From Acinetobacter sp. A47 (GTDB lineage: Bacteria; Pseudomonadota; Gammaproteobacteria; Pseudomonadales; Moraxellaceae): a stretch of DNA of 64,000 nt. Below are positions 1-11,456 of the stretch, piece after piece (position 1 is the stretch's first letter; each line of letters opens with the position of its first letter). The notes beneath the pieces were generated by a model, which saw nothing but the letters and a program-made list of their open reading frames with translations, had not been told where the DNA came from and searched no databases. The position numbers were made by a program, and so were the translations under genes. Location: NCBI RefSeq assembly GCF_000805455.1, contig NZ_JSUS01000001.1, positions 62,001 through 126,000 on the forward strand, in the 5' to 3' direction.

Positions 1-278
1 GTACCCAGAACCTTCCTGAGCTAGTCAAACAGGCCGATATTATTGTGGGCGCCGTGGGTAAAGCTGAACTGATCCAGAAAGACTGGATCAAACCAGGTGC
101 CGTTGTGGTTGATGCCGGTTTCCATCCACGTGATGGCGGTGGTGTCGGTGATATCCAGCTGGCGGGTATTGAAGAGATTGCTTCAGCTTATACCCCAGTG
201 CCAGGCGGTGTCGGCCCGATGACGATTACCACCTTGATTCGTCAAACTGTAGAAGCCGCTGAAAAAGCATTAGGATAA
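1..278 (+). CDS. folD: FolD, C-terminal part (5' end outside window)
   Basis: This is the C-terminal ~91 residues of bifunctional methylenetetrahydrofolate dehydrogenase/methenyltetrahydrofolate cyclohydrolase, a cytosolic enzyme of one-carbon metabolism. The frame is open from the left edge (codons start at base 3). It carries the family's conserved tail: a DIIVGAVG strand of the NADP-binding fold, a VVVDAGFH segment and the signature [11 protein letters not shown] near the C-terminus. The ATG at base 45 is internal. A strong terminator follows the stop codon directly. The family assignment is nearly certain. Confidence 0.95.
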   Translation, partial: TQNLPELVKQADIIVGAVGKAELIQKDWIKPGAVVVDAGFHPRDGGGVGDIQLAGIEEIASAYTPVPGGVGPMTITTLIRQTVEAAEKALG

Positions 279-286
279 GCCTTGAT

Positions 287-312
287 AACCCCTCAGCAAG
301 AGGGGTTTTTTA
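287..312 (+). terminator. Rho-independent terminator of folD
   Basis: The stem AACCCCT / AGGGGTT with a 7-base loop is followed by six T. It lies 9 bases after the folD stop codon and before the methyltransferase start. Confidence 0.85.
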
Positions 313-325
313 GAACTAAACGAAT

Positions 326-994
326 ATGAGCTGTACATTTCAATTTGCCAAGGCACCAGAGCAATTGCTAAAAGCATTGCATGAGGTCATTCCAGACACG
401 GACTTGCTGGCACAGCAACTTCCTGATACCCCGATTTCACTGTGGCTGATTCCTCCGGTTTTCCCGACAGACCGACTGGATGATGAAGTGATCCGCAGGA
501 TCTGGAACGAAACACCGTACTGGATTTTTTGCTGGGCATCGGGACTGGCCATGGCACAATGGTTATTGGCAGAACCGCATCACGTCAAAGATAAGGTGGT
601 GCTGGATTTTGGTGCCGGTTCGGGTGTGGTGGCGATTGCGGCCAAAATGGCTGGTGCAAAACGGGTAATTTGCTGTGATATTGATCAGGTCAGTCTGGCG
701 GCATGCCGTGAAAATGCCTTGTTGAATGAGGTAGAGCTGGAGTATCTGGATGATTTATATCAATCCGGGCCTGTCGATGTCTTGCTGGCGGCAGATGTCC
801 TTTATGATCAGTGCAATCGTTTCTTTCTTGATGAATTTTTGAAATTTGCACCCGAAGTGTGGGTAGCCGATAGCCGGGTCAAGAATTTTAGTCATCCGCA
901 ATACCTGAAAATTGATGAACGCAGTGCCACCACCTGGCCTGATCTGGATGAAGCCAAAGAGTTCCGGAATGTAAGCTTTTACCGCACTAAATAA
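326..994 (+). CDS. Class I SAM-dependent methyltransferase, ETFB-lysine methyltransferase (METTL20)-like
   Basis: A 222-residue soluble protein with a Rossmann methyltransferase core. Motif I is VVLDFGAGSGVVAIAA (about residues 92-107), followed by the acidic SAM-ribose loop CCDID and the motif LLAADVLYD, which resembles the D-x-x-Y substrate motif of protein lysine methyltransferases. The segment PYWIFCWASG just before the core is typical of the ETFBKMT/METTL20 group, whose bacterial members methylate the beta subunit of electron transfer flavoprotein. Substrate assignment is by family resemblance only. It is a single gene, flanked by terminators on both sides. Confidence 0.75.
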   Translation: MSCTFQFAKAPEQLLKALHEVIPDTDLLAQQLPDTPISLWLIPPVFPTDRLDDEVIRRIWNETPYWIFCWASGLAMAQWLLAEPHHVKDKVVLDFGAGSGVVAIAAKMAGAKRVICCDIDQVSLAACRENALLNEVELEYLDDLYQSGPVDVLLAADVLYDQCNRFFLDEFLKFAPEVWVADSRVKNFSHPQYLKIDERSATTWPDLDEAKEFRNVSFYRTK

Positions 995-1021
995 AACAAA
1001 AACAGGGTAAGCTCAGGCAAT

Positions 1022-1060
1022 AAAAAAGGAGGGATGCCGTGTCGCATACCTCCTTTTTTT
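1022..1060. terminator. Bidirectional terminator between convergent genes
   Basis: The stem AAAAAAGGAGG / CCTCCTTTTTT with an inner ATGC/GCAT pairing lies between the ends of the methyltransferase (+) and the lipoprotein (-). A/T tracts on both flanks allow it to work in both directions. Confidence 0.85.
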
Positions 1061-1073
1061 ATCATTAAGCCGG

Positions 1074-1496
1074 TTAAGAGCAGGTATAGCGCACAACCTT
1101 TAAGGTGGTTGGGCGTGTTTCCAGTGCCTGGCGGGTTGCATAACCTTCGCTATTATTTAAGTCTGGCGAGTTTGATAGGCCAAAAGTTGTACGACTGTTG
1201 CCGAGTTTGATGCCGTACTGTTCTTGCTGGGTCGGGTTCATGATTTCATTAATACTGAGTATGGAAATCTTGTAGGTTTTTTCAGCACCCAACACCTGTT
1301 TGCAGGCGTGTTGTAGCTTTTTCTCATCAATATCACGGTTGCTGTGTGCTGCAAGTGTGTAGGCGATCGTAGCCGAAGTTGTTGTTTTGTTTTCAATTTG
1401 ATAGCCAGTGACACCATTGTACTGATGTGGGCTGCTTTGACAGGCTGCAATAAGAAGTGTACTGCTTACAAGCAAGAAGAAATTCGTTTTTTTCAT
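1074..1496 (-). CDS. Putative lipoprotein of unknown function
   Basis: A 140-residue protein with a lipoprotein signal peptide: a KK-containing start, a hydrophobic stretch and a lipobox ending LIAAC with Cys at residue 19. The mature part is polar, has a second Cys near residue 65 and a Cys two residues from the end (YTCS), so a disulfide is possible. I do not recognise a domain. It is probably anchored in the envelope. It stands alone, convergent with the upstream methyltransferase and divergent from glpK. Confidence 0.7.
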   Translation of the reverse strand: MKKTNFFLLVSSTLLIAACQSSPHQYNGVTGYQIENKTTTSATIAYTLAAHSNRDIDEKKLQHACKQVLGAEKTYKISILSINEIMNPTQQEQYGIKLGNSRTTFGLSNSPDLNNSEGYATRQALETRPTTLKVVRYTCS

Positions 1497-1608
1497 ATCA
1501 ATGGTCCTGTTATTTCTGGTTTTAGTATCGCATAAAAACAGTTTTTTATTGTGAGGAATCTTTAAAACAAAGGCTATTCATCGTTTTTATGTTCAAATTT
1601 AAAGAAAG

Positions 1609-1626
1609 AATTTTCGTTTTTGAACA
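1609..1626 (+). promoter_or_regulatory. Candidate GlpR operator upstream of glpK
   Basis: AATTTTCGTTTTTGAACA contains TTTTC-N6-GAACA. The left half fits the enterobacterial GlpR half-site as I remember it (WATKYTCGWW). The same 16-base core, TTCGTWWTTGAACAAT with two differences, recurs before glpD. It lies about 130 bases before the glpK start. Site identity is inferred. Confidence 0.5.
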
Positions 1627-1735
1627 ATTTTGCATATAATCTGCCAAATTTTTTATTTAATACAGAAGTCATTGCTTTTTTGCAGTATTGGAGCCCGTTT
1701 TTTAACGGGCATTTAATTTATTGCACTATACATAA

Positions 1736-3271
<1,536 letters not shown>

Positions 3272-3312
3272 GTTAAAATAGCCCGATTAGGTTACACAAC
3301 AACACAGGATGG

Positions 3313-4077
3313 ATGAGCATGAGCTTGATACTGCGCCAACAAAAAACCCTCGAATTGGTAAGAGAGCGTGGCTATATCAGTATTGAAGAGCTTGCTCAGC
3401 ATTTTGATGTGACCCCGCAAACCATCCGCCGCGATATCAATCAGTTGGCGGATGAGGGCCTGCTACGCCGTTACCACGGTGGCGCAGCGCACGATTCAAG
3501 TGTGGAAAATACCGAATACACCATGCGTGTCGGGCATATGCTGGAAGAAAAACGTAAGATTGCCGCGGCAGTTGCTGCGGCTGTTCCGGACCATGCTTCT
3601 TTATTTATCAATATTGGAACGACCACAGAGGCGATTGCGCATGCATTGTTGCATCATACCGGCTTGCGGATCATTACCAATAACCTGAATGTTGCAAAAA
3701 TCCTGAGCACCAAAGAAGACTTTGAGGTCCTGATTGCCAGTGGCCGTGTACGTCCGGATGGTGGGGTAATCGGACAGGCCACTGCAGATTTCTTTAAGCA
3801 ATTCAAAGCAGACTATGCACTGGTTGGGATCAGCGGAATTGAGGAAGACGGCACCTTGCTGGATTTTGACTTTCAGGAAGTCTGCGTATCACAGGAAATT
3901 GTGTCCAGTGCCCGTCAGGTTTTTCTGGCCGCAGATAGCAGTAAGTTTGGCCGTAATGCCATGATTCGTCTGGGTTCCCTCAAACAGGTCGACTGCATTT
4001 TTACCGATCAGCAACCGAATGAAGAGTTTATGAAAACCATTCGGGAGCTGGATGTCGGCTTGATTGTTGCAAAATAA
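3313..4077 (+). CDS. glpR: DeoR-family repressor of glycerol genes (GlpR)
   Basis: A 254-residue DeoR-family regulator. The N-terminal winged helix-turn-helix covers about residues 5-60 (recognition region [12 protein letters not shown], then LLRRYHGGA). The C-terminal DeoR sugar-phosphate sensor domain has the typical [10 protein letters not shown] and [15 protein letters not shown] ([12 protein letters not shown]) segments. Family knowledge: GlpR binds glycerol 3-phosphate and represses glp genes. Its position between glpK and glpD supports this role. Met3 is an alternative start. Candidate operators precede glpK and glpD but not glpR, so it is probably transcribed with glpK. Confidence 0.93.
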   Translation: MSMSLILRQQKTLELVRERGYISIEELAQHFDVTPQTIRRDINQLADEGLLRRYHGGAAHDSSVENTEYTMRVGHMLEEKRKIAAAVAAAVPDHASLFINIGTTTEAIAHALLHHTGLRIITNNLNVAKILSTKEDFEVLIASGRVRPDGGVIGQATADFFKQFKADYALVGISGIEEDGTLLDFDFQEVCVSQEIVSSARQVFLAADSSKFGRNAMIRLGSLKQVDCIFTDQQPNEEFMKTIRELDVGLIVAK

Positions 4078-4108
4078 ATCTTCATTTTCGAAAAATTGTT
4101 ACTTTTTT

Positions 4109-4130
4109 TGAGCCAGATCTTTTTGGCTCA
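4109..4130. other. Hairpin in the glpR-glpD gap
   Basis: TGAGCCA / TGGCTCA forms a 7-bp stem with an 8-base loop. No T tract follows on the plus strand, so it is not a typical terminator. It may stabilise or weakly attenuate the glpKR message. Confidence 0.4.
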
Positions 4131-4294
4131 GCATTCTCAACTTAAAAAACTACTGCTGTTATTCGCTTAAGCATTTTAATCATTTTCATGTTGGCGCCTG
4201 CCATTTTTTCATTTTTGACCATTTATCTAAAAATGTCTATAAATTGGCATTTTTTAGGCTGTTCTTTATTGTTTATTTTCATTTAACGTGTTTA

Positions 4295-4323
4295 AATGTT
4301 CGTAATTGAACAATAATGAACAT
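4295..4323 (+). promoter_or_regulatory. Candidate GlpR operator upstream of glpD
   Basis: AATGTTCGTAATTGAACAAT holds an inverted repeat, TGTTC-N6-GAACA (4297-4312), followed by a further TGAACAT copy at 4317-4323. The left half matches the remembered GlpR half-site WATKYTCGWW exactly. It sits directly before the glpD start at 4336, where binding would block initiation of transcription or translation. Confidence 0.6.
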
Positions 4324-4335
4324 TTGCGGTGATTT

Positions 4336-5856
4336 ATGCAAACTTCTCCTCAGTCCAATGACAAAATTTATGATCTTGCCGTGATTGGTGGTGGTATCAA
4401 CGGTGTTGGTATCGCAGCTGATGCATCAGGTCGTGGTTTGTCTGTGTTCTTGTGTGAAAAAGATGATCTGGCAAGCCATACATCTTCTGCAAGCAGTAAG
4501 CTGATTCATGGCGGCTTGCGCTATCTTGAACATAAAGAGTTTCGCCTGGTACGTGAAGCATTGGCCGAGCGTGAAGTACTGCTGGCAAAAGCGCCGCATA
4601 TTATCCGTCCAATGCGCTTTATCATGCCGCACCGTCCGCATTTGCGTCCGGCATGGCTCATCCGTACCGGTTTGTTCTTTTATGACCATCTTGGTAAACG
4701 TGAAAAATTATTGGGTTCAAACAATGTCTACTTTAAGGAAGACAGTCCGTTAAATGCGGCCATTACCCGTGGTTTCGAGTATTCCGACTGTGCCGTGGAC
4801 GACTCGCGTCTGGTGGTACTGAACGCCATGCATGCCCGTGAAAAAGGTGCCGACATCGTGACACGTACCCGCTGTTTATCGGCCCAACGTGAAGGTCAGT
4901 ACTGGGTGGTTGATCTGGAAAATGAACAAGGTCAGTTCCAGATTAAAGCCAAGGCTTTAGTGAATGCTGCTGGCCCTTGGGTAGCGCAATTTATCAAGCA
5001 GGATTTACAGCTTAAATCACCATACGGTATCCGTCTGATTCAGGGTAGCCATATTATCGTGCCGAAGCTGTATGAAGGCGATAAGGCATTTATCATGCAA
5101 AATGATGACCGCCGTATTGTGTTTGCCATTCCGTATCTGGATCAGTACACCATGATCGGAACCACTGACCGTGAGTACCAAGGTGATCCGGCACAAGTGA
5201 AGATTACACAGCAAGAGATTGACTACCTGATTGAAGTGAGCAATGCACACTTTAAAAACCAGTTGACTCAAGCCGATATCGTGTCGACTTTTGCGGGCGT
5301 ACGTCCATTATGTGATGATGAATCGGATAATCCATCGGCCATTACCCGTGACTATACTTTAGCTCTATCAAAAGAATCGGCCGAGCAGGCACCATTACTT
5401 TCAGTGTTTGGCGGCAAACTGACCACTTACCGCAAGCTGGCAGAGTCTGCCATGCAGCAGTTAAAACCATTCTTCCCAGACATGAAAGGAAGCTGGACAG
5501 CAACTGAGGCGTTGCCGGGCGGGGAAAATATGGAGTCGGCAGAGCAGCTGGCAAAAGAAATTCGCGCACAGATGACCGATGCTTCTGAAACTTTGGCAAA
5601 ACGTTGGGCATCTGCGTACGGTTCACGCATCTGGAACATTGTTGGTGATGCTACTTCGGTTGAGCAGCTTGGCCAGCATTTTGGTCAGGGTCTATATGCC
5701 AATGAGGTTGATTACTTGTGTGCCGTGGAATGGGCGACTAGCAGTCAGGATATCTTGTGGAGACGAACCAAACTGGGTTTGAACTTTGCTGAACACGAGA
5801 TTGAAAGCCTGACTGCATACTTGGCACATAAACCGAAGAAAACGGTTGCCGCTTAA
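4336..5856 (+). CDS. glpD: Aerobic glycerol-3-phosphate dehydrogenase
   Basis: A 506-residue FAD-dependent dehydrogenase that oxidises sn-glycerol 3-phosphate to dihydroxyacetone phosphate at the inner membrane and passes electrons to ubiquinone. The N-terminal dinucleotide-binding motif is VIGGGINGVGIAADASGRG (about residues 16-34). It is followed by the conserved segments SSKLIHGGLRYLE and VNAAGPWV, and in the C-terminal half by GGKLTTYRKLAE. The length matches E. coli GlpD (about 500). It completes the glycerol pathway started by glpK and is probably under its own GlpR-controlled promoter. Confidence 0.97.
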   Translation: MQTSPQSNDKIYDLAVIGGGINGVGIAADASGRGLSVFLCEKDDLASHTSSASSKLIHGGLRYLEHKEFRLVREALAEREVLLAKAPHIIRPMRFIMPHRPHLRPAWLIRTGLFFYDHLGKREKLLGSNNVYFKEDSPLNAAITRGFEYSDCAVDDSRLVVLNAMHAREKGADIVTRTRCLSAQREGQYWVVDLENEQGQFQIKAKALVNAAGPWVAQFIKQDLQLKSPYGIRLIQGSHIIVPKLYEGDKAFIMQNDDRRIVFAIPYLDQYTMIGTTDREYQGDPAQVKITQQEIDYLIEVSNAHFKNQLTQADIVSTFAGVRPLCDDESDNPSAITRDYTLALSKESAEQAPLLSVFGGKLTTYRKLAESAMQQLKPFFPDMKGSWTATEALPGGENMESAEQLAKEIRAQMTDASETLAKRWASAYGSRIWNIVGDATSVEQLGQHFGQGLYANEVDYLCAVEWATSSQDILWRRTKLGLNFAEHEIESLTAYLAHKPKKTVAA

Positions 5857-5866
5857 GCCTTGACAT

Positions 5867-5900
5867 AAAAAAAGCCCCCAGATTTAGGGGGGCTTTTTTA
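5867..5900. terminator. Bidirectional terminator, glpD / siderophore receptor
   Basis: The stem AAAAAAGCCCCC / GGGGGGCTTTTTT with a loop around AGATTTA lies between the convergent glpD and the TonB-dependent receptor gene. Confidence 0.9.
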
Positions 5901-8093
5901 TTAGTATTTAAATTTTAGTGCAACAGTATAATTGGCCGGTTCGCCGTAGAATGCCTGACCATCAGTAAAGCTGTTTAAATATTTTTTATCGGTAACATTG
6001 TCAGCATTGGCCTGAATGCTAAAGTTAGGGCTGACTTCATAACTTGCCATCAAGTTCAGCAAGGCATAATCCCCCTGTTTCAGGTAAGTCGAATACGTCG
6101 GGTCAAAGCGGCTAATCTTGCTTTGCCATTTGACGCCGGCCCCGACTTTCAGTTTTGGTAACTGGGAAGGAGAGTAGGTGGTTAACAGGTTAAAGCTTTG
6201 GGTTGGGTTATAGGTTCTGGCTGCCCCTCCATTTTTCAGGTCTTGCAGGCTAAACTGGGTGTAACCGAGCGCGATATTGACCTGGTCGGTGAGTTGACCG
6301 GCCAAGCCCACTTCGATACCTTGTGAGCGTAAGTCACTGATTTTAGAAGTACGGTTGAGCGGGTGGCTGTCAGTTGGCCGAAGTGGATAGTTATTTTCCT
6401 CAGTTCTGAACACGGCCAGTGTGCCAGTCAGCTTATTGTCTAACCAGGCGCTTTTTACCCCGATTTCGTAGCTCTTACCTTCGATTGGTTCTGCGACTTT
6501 ACCGGTAGTTTCATCCACTGAGGTTTGTGGGCGGAAAATCGAGGTATAGCTCATATAACCTGTATATTCAGGGCTAAAGTTATAGGTGATACCTGCATAA
6601 GGTGAAACTTTGCTTTCATCATAATTCATCGGTGAGCTATAGCTTGAGCCTTCACTTTTGGCCTGTACATAGTTTGCACCGAGGGTCAATTTCAGGTCTT
6701 CATTTAAATGCAGACGGGTTGCTGCATAGACGGACTGATTCCGCTGGGTGTAGTCGGCTGCCTCTGTTAGCGCACTCCATGTGACATTATTGGGTGTCCA
6801 GCTTGCCCAGCCGGTTGTACATTGGGTCGGATAGAGATTGGGTGCTGTACCACGGGTACATGTCCCGATATTGCGATCGAGGATTGTGCCTGATTTCTGC
6901 TTATCTTTTTGTTCGCTTTGAGAATATGTGTAACCTACAATGGCTTCATGTTCACGTCCTAAAAGATCGAATTTGCCCTGCAGGTTAAAATCGGCAGTTT
7001 GCAATTTATTATGTTCGGTTCCGCCCCAGGCTGTAAGATCGACATCGGAACCATCAGCCTTTGGATAACCGGAGTAGTAAAGTAACTGGCTTTGACGGTC
7101 TTTTTCATTATAGTTATAGCTGAGATTGGCAGACCATGTATCCAGAAACTTCTGTTTTAACTCAATAAAGGCATTGCGGGAGGTATTGTCCCAATGGGTC
7201 CAGTCCGGATTCGGATTATAAGAGCGGTCATAACCGATCTGCTTGCCGGTAGAGTCCATCAGCGGCAAAGCCCCCCAGTTGTTGGCATTGGGTTTGTTCT
7301 TTTCCTGACTGGCACCTACTGTAAGTAGGGTAGTGTCGCTAAGATCGGCCTCTACAACCCCGGCAATCCCGTTTTTTTCAGATCTATAGCGATCCAGATA
7401 CGAGTTGCCGCTTTGTTCAAAACCGGCAAGGCGACCACGAATATTGCCACTTGGTGTCAGGCTGCCAGATACATCCGCTTCGTAGCGTTGGGTATCCCAA
7501 GAGCCATAACTCAGTCCTGCATTGGCCTGTAACTCCTTGGTCGGGCGTTTGCGGATATAGTTAATGGTTGCGCTCGGGTCGCCAAAGGCATTGGTCAGTG
7601 CATCGGCACCTTTGATTACTTCAATGCGGTCATAAAAAAAGCTGTCCGGATTGGTGTCATTATAATTCCAGGCACTGGCAGGGAAGCCGACGCCATCCAC
7701 CAGAATATTGGAAATTTCAAAGCCGCGCGCCATATACACAGAGCGTTCGGTTTCTCCCGAATTTACAGTCACTCCCGGAGTATTTTTTAAAATATCCCGG
7801 GAACTGGTAAGAGCAAAATCATCTATCTGCTGGCGTGTCACAACATTGATGGTCTGCGGAATTTCCTTGGCTTCAATATTCAGCTTGGTTGCACTTGAGC
7901 TGTTTTTGATGGTGTAGGCTCTGGTTTTTTCACTGCTGTCATCATCTTGGGTGGCTTGTACTTTAATGGCTGGTAGCTGTTGCGAGGCATCATCCAGTGC
8001 ATAACTATAGGAGCTGATGCTGGCCAGCGTAGCGATAGCTAAAAAAAGTGGGGTACGTTTAAATTGAGGGGAGGAGCTCATACCTACAACCAT
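5901..8093 (-). CDS. TonB-dependent siderophore receptor (FhuE/FpvA type)
   Basis: A 730-residue outer-membrane receptor. It has a signal peptide (cut likely after SYALD-region Ala, about residue 33), a TonB-box-like stretch LPAIKVQAT, and a plug domain (about 60-180) with IPQTINVVTRQQIDD, TPGVTVN and RIEVIKGADALTNAFGDPS. A 22-strand barrel follows, ending in LKFKY. The plug motifs are those of the hydroxamate/ferric-siderophore group (FhuE, FpvA, FoxA). No N-terminal signalling domain is present, so it does not control an ECF sigma factor. Translation may start at Met1 or Met5. An AT-rich Fur-like site precedes it. The exact siderophore cannot be told. Confidence 0.88.
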   Translation of the reverse strand: MVVGMSSSPQFKRTPLFLAIATLASISSYSYALDDASQQLPAIKVQATQDDDSSEKTRAYTIKNSSSATKLNIEAKEIPQTINVVTRQQIDDFALTSSRDILKNTPGVTVNSGETERSVYMARGFEISNILVDGVGFPASAWNYNDTNPDSFFYDRIEVIKGADALTNAFGDPSATINYIRKRPTKELQANAGLSYGSWDTQRYEADVSGSLTPSGNIRGRLAGFEQSGNSYLDRYRSEKNGIAGVVEADLSDTTLLTVGASQEKNKPNANNWGALPLMDSTGKQIGYDRSYNPNPDWTHWDNTSRNAFIELKQKFLDTWSANLSYNYNEKDRQSQLLYYSGYPKADGSDVDLTAWGGTEHNKLQTADFNLQGKFDLLGREHEAIVGYTYSQSEQKDKQKSGTILDRNIGTCTRGTAPNLYPTQCTTGWASWTPNNVTWSALTEAADYTQRNQSVYAATRLHLNEDLKLTLGANYVQAKSEGSSYSSPMNYDESKVSPYAGITYNFSPEYTGYMSYTSIFRPQTSVDETTGKVAEPIEGKSYEIGVKSAWLDNKLTGTLAVFRTEENNYPLRPTDSHPLNRTSKISDLRSQGIEVGLAGQLTDQVNIALGYTQFSLQDLKNGGAARTYNPTQSFNLLTTYSPSQLPKLKVGAGVKWQSKISRFDPTYSTYLKQGDYALLNLMASYEVSPNFSIQANADNVTDKKYLNSFTDGQAFYGEPANYTVALKFKY

Positions 8094-8102
8094 GTAAATG
8101 AG

Positions 8103-8133
8103 AAATATTATTATTACAATTATTGTTAATATT
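8103..8133 (-). promoter_or_regulatory. Weak Fur-box-like site before siderophore receptor
   Basis: An AT-rich stretch with the inverted repeat AATATTA / TAATATT around TTATTACAATTATTG lies just before the receptor start. It fits the TGATAATnATTATCA 7-1-7 Fur consensus only moderately, at about 9 of 14 positions. The iron-receptor context supports it. Confidence 0.45.
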
Positions 8134-8220
8134 CGTTAGTTTTGCAATTTGTTTTAACTTGCGTTTAATGGGAATAGTTAAGGCTAAGAGCAGGATTAAT
8201 AGAAAATTTCGACAAGCCAC

Positions 8221-8249
8221 AAAAAAAGGCCACCGAAGTGACCTTTTTG
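8221..8249 (-). terminator. Terminator of pckG (UUCG loop)
   Basis: Read on the minus strand, AAAAAGGTCAC-TTCG-GTGGCCTTTTTTT forms a stem with a stable UUCG-type loop and ends in a T tract, about 40 bases after the pckG stop. A second small hairpin (CCTTCTTT / AAAGAAGG, 8261-8279) lies between. Confidence 0.85.
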
Positions 8250-8289
8250 TTCTCTTTAAACCTTCTTTATGAAAGAAGGGGCTAGAGCA

Positions 8290-10119
8290 TTACGCAGATT
8301 TAACTGCCGCCAACAATTCATTTTGACGGTCTTTAAGCGCTTGAGGTAAGCGGTCACCAAGCTTGGTAAATAACTCAGTGTGGCTTTCAAGTTCCTTGAT
8401 CCATTGATCTTTATCTTGCGCTGTAACCGTGTCGAATTGCTCTTTCGAGAAATCAATACCGGTCCAGTTCAACTGTTCATAAGTTGGAACATAACCGATA
8501 GGTGTTTCAGTCGCTTCAGCGCGGCCTTCACAACGATCAATGATCCACTCCAGAACACGCATGTTTTGACCGAAGCCAGGCCATACGAAGTTGCCTTCAG
8601 CATCACGGCGGAACCAGTTAACGTTGAAGATTTTTGGTAATTTATTACCAGCAGCTTCAGCTTTCGCACCGACTTTTTTGCCCATTTCTAACCAGTGACC
8701 GAAGTAATCAGCCATGTTGTAGCCAGCAAATGGAAGCATTGCGAAAGGATCGCGACGCACGATACCTTGTTGGCCAACGGCAGCAGCAGTGGTTTCAGAA
8801 CCCATGGTTGCCGCTTTATAAACGCCATCCACCCAGTCAAATGCTTCAGACACCAAAGGCACGGTATCTGCACGACGACCACCAAAGATGAAGGCAGAGA
8901 TTGGTACGCCTGCCGGGTTTTCCCAGTCAGCATCAATTGAAGGACATTGTCCTGCTGAAACCGTGAAGCGGGCATTTGGATGCGCTGCTTTTTCACCTTC
9001 AACATGAGGCTGGCCTTTCCAGTTGGTCAGGTTGGCCGGAACTTCTTTAGAAAGACCTTCCCACCATACTTCGCCATTGTCTGTTACGGCAACGTTGGTA
9101 TAGATGACATCTTTATGCAATGTTGCCATGCAGTTCGGGTTGGTTTTGGTGTTGGTACCTGGTGCCACGCCGAAGAAACCGGCTTCAGGGTTGATCGCAT
9201 ATAAGCGGCCATCTTCACCCGGCTTGATCCAGGCAATATCGTCACCTACGGTTTCAATCTTCCAGCCTTCATAGCCTGCTGGTGGAATCAGCATGGCAAA
9301 GTTGGTTTTACCACACGCAGAAGGGAAGGCCGCTGCGATGTAGTGTTTTTCACCTTGTGGATTGGTCACGCCTAAGATCAGCATGTGTTCAGCTAACCAG
9401 CCCTGTTCGCGGCCCATTGCTGAAGCAATACGTAATGCCAGACATTTTTTGCCAAGTAGTGCATTACCGCCGTAACCAGAACCATACGACCAGATTTCAC
9501 GGGTTTCCGGATAGTGAACAATATATTTTTCGTTATTGCATGGCCATGCAACGTCTTTTTGACCTTCTTTAAGCGGTGCAGCAACTGTGTGTACACATGG
9601 GATAAACTCGCCATCTGTGCCTAACACGTCATACACTGCCTTGCCCATACGTGCCATTTTTGTCATGCTGACTGCAACGTAAGGTGAATCTGTTAATTCG
9701 ATACCGATATGCGCAATGTGGCTGCCTAAAGGACCCATCGAGAAGGGAACCACATACATGGTACGGCCTTCCATTGCACCGTCAAATAATCCATTGAGTT
9801 TTGCACGCATTTCTGCAGGAGCAACCCAGTTATTGGTTGCGCCAGCGTCTTCTTGATTTTGCGAGCAGATATAAGTGCGGTCTTCAACACGAGCAACGTC
9901 AGAAGGGTCAGAATTTGCAAGATAAGAACCAGGATGTTTTTCTTGGTTAAGTTTTTGCATGGTGCCGTTCGCGATCATCAAGTCCATGAGACGTTGATAT
10001 TCTTCTTCGCTTCCGTCACACCATTCGATCTTTGCTGGTTTGGTTAATTTTGCAATTTCTTCCACCCATGCAATCAGCTTAGGGTGACGAACGAATTCTG
10101 GTGCGTTCACTTGGGTCAT
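8290..10119 (-). CDS. pckG: Phosphoenolpyruvate carboxykinase (GTP)
   Basis: A 609-residue cytosolic enzyme converting oxaloacetate and GTP to phosphoenolpyruvate, the entry step of gluconeogenesis. It has the GTP-PEPCK kinase loop FPSACGKTN (about residues 285-293, with the reactive Cys), the nucleotide-binding stretch [14 protein letters not shown], and metal/substrate-site segments such as [18 protein letters not shown]. The length is typical of the GTP class, not the ATP class of enterobacteria. It is monocistronic, with its own terminator and a long AT-rich upstream region shared with a divergent lipid kinase. Confidence 0.97.
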   Translation of the reverse strand: MTQVNAPEFVRHPKLIAWVEEIAKLTKPAKIEWCDGSEEEYQRLMDLMIANGTMQKLNQEKHPGSYLANSDPSDVARVEDRTYICSQNQEDAGATNNWVAPAEMRAKLNGLFDGAMEGRTMYVVPFSMGPLGSHIAHIGIELTDSPYVAVSMTKMARMGKAVYDVLGTDGEFIPCVHTVAAPLKEGQKDVAWPCNNEKYIVHYPETREIWSYGSGYGGNALLGKKCLALRIASAMGREQGWLAEHMLILGVTNPQGEKHYIAAAFPSACGKTNFAMLIPPAGYEGWKIETVGDDIAWIKPGEDGRLYAINPEAGFFGVAPGTNTKTNPNCMATLHKDVIYTNVAVTDNGEVWWEGLSKEVPANLTNWKGQPHVEGEKAAHPNARFTVSAGQCPSIDADWENPAGVPISAFIFGGRRADTVPLVSEAFDWVDGVYKAATMGSETTAAAVGQQGIVRRDPFAMLPFAGYNMADYFGHWLEMGKKVGAKAEAAGNKLPKIFNVNWFRRDAEGNFVWPGFGQNMRVLEWIIDRCEGRAEATETPIGYVPTYEQLNWTGIDFSKEQFDTVTAQDKDQWIKELESHTELFTKLGDRLPQALKDRQNELLAAVKSA

Positions 10120-10517
10120 GGTGATGCCTTTTTAAAGTGTGTACTACGTACAAGTTCTATCTACTGGATGGCAGTGAGACAGATGAAGTAAAAAAAGTGG
10201 CTGTATTAAAGCATAAAAACAGACAAAATATAAGACTAAAGAATAGGGTGATCACTTTGATGGAGATATCTTGCATGGTTTTATCTTATTGATTTTTATT
10301 TTGTTTTACATTTTATATTTTATTATTTTGTATTTTTATATATGTTATTTTTGTTTTAAATTTTATTTAAAAACAACAACTTGATTTATTTTTTGATTTT
10401 TTGAGAATTATTATTGATTCTATGAATGATGACCATCCAAAATTTACATAAACCCGCTTTTATTTGTTGATTTTGTAAACAAAAATAGGCAAATAATCTT
10501 TGTTAAGGTTGAGATTT
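10120..10517. other. Intergenic region between divergent pckG and lipid kinase
   Basis: About 400 very AT-rich bases with no gene. It holds both promoters. Visible details are GTAC-TAC-GTAC at 10141-10151, inside the likely pckG leader, and a TTTGTT...AACAAA inverted repeat near 10463-10483, just before the lipid kinase. I cannot assign a regulator to either. Confidence 0.6.
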
Positions 10518-11456
10518 ATGGCCTCAAATGTAAAGCCTTTGTCTATTATTTATAATCAAAAATCAGGTTTTCATGCGGCACAACAAGATGAAGAATATGA
10601 GCGGCTGATGACCTTCTGGACCCAATATGGATTTGAAATTCAGGTTTTTGAGCTGAGCTCCCAAGCCAGTTTTGATGAAATGATGCGGCAGGTCTTGGCC
10701 CGACATCAGCAAAGCGGCTTACGTGGGGTTGTGGTTGCCGCAGGAGGAGACGGAACCCTGAATGCCGTTGCAAAAAAACTGATGCATACCGATATCCCGA
10801 TGGGCATTATTCCTCTGGGGACATTTAATTATGTTGCACGGGTCCTGAATATTCCGCTTGACGTATTTCAGGCTGCCGAAGTCATTGCAACAGGTGCCAT
10901 ACAAAAAATACATATTGCCACAATCAATGACCAGATTTACCTCAATAATGCCAGTTTGGGACTGTATCCTTTATTTATCCAGAAGCGGGAACGGTATAAC
11001 CGGCGTTTGGGACGGCTGCCTCTAAATGCCTATACGTCCGGGCTGGATGTACTATTGCGCGAGCATAAATCATTAAAACTTGCAATTACGGTGGATGGGC
11101 ACAAGTATCCTGTGGCGACGCCCTTGATTTTCTTTGGCAATAACCAGTTGCAACTGAGTGATATGAAATTGCGAATTGCCGAGTGTGCTGCCAGCGGCAA
11201 ACTGGCCGGGGTGGTGGTGGCTAAAAGTGACCGGCTCAGTTTGCTGAAAATGTTGTGGAAGCTGATACAGGGCAAAATTGATCAGGCTTCTGATGTCTAT
11301 TCATTTTGTGCCGAACAGATACAGGTCGACTGTAAAAAGCCCAAATTAACGGTTGCACTGGATGGAGAGCTGGTAGAGATGCAGACACCCTTAAAATTCT
11401 CGGTTGAAAAATCGGCATTAAAAGTGATGGTTCCACATGCTGCTCCATCTGTCTGA
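10518..11456 (+). CDS. YegS/BmrU-type lipid kinase (diacylglycerol-kinase catalytic domain)
   Basis: A 312-residue protein from the ATG at 10518, preferred over a TTG at 10500 because a TAAGG ribosome site lies 9 bases before it. The DAGK catalytic domain is N-terminal: phosphate-binding NQKSG early, and the nucleotide motif GGDGTLNAV at about residues 76-84, followed by PLGTFN. The C-terminal half has the beta-rich YegS fold with ALDGE. Such kinases phosphorylate diacylglycerol or related lipids at the membrane; the true substrate is unknown. Its last 20 bases overlap the metallophosphoesterase gene, so the two are translationally coupled. Confidence 0.85.
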   Translation: MASNVKPLSIIYNQKSGFHAAQQDEEYERLMTFWTQYGFEIQVFELSSQASFDEMMRQVLARHQQSGLRGVVVAAGGDGTLNAVAKKLMHTDIPMGIIPLGTFNYVARVLNIPLDVFQAAEVIATGAIQKIHIATINDQIYLNNASLGLYPLFIQKRERYNRRLGRLPLNAYTSGLDVLLREHKSLKLAITVDGHKYPVATPLIFFGNNQLQLSDMKLRIAECAASGKLAGVVVAKSDRLSLLKMLWKLIQGKIDQASDVYSFCAEQIQVDCKKPKLTVALDGELVEMQTPLKFSVEKSALKVMVPHAAPSV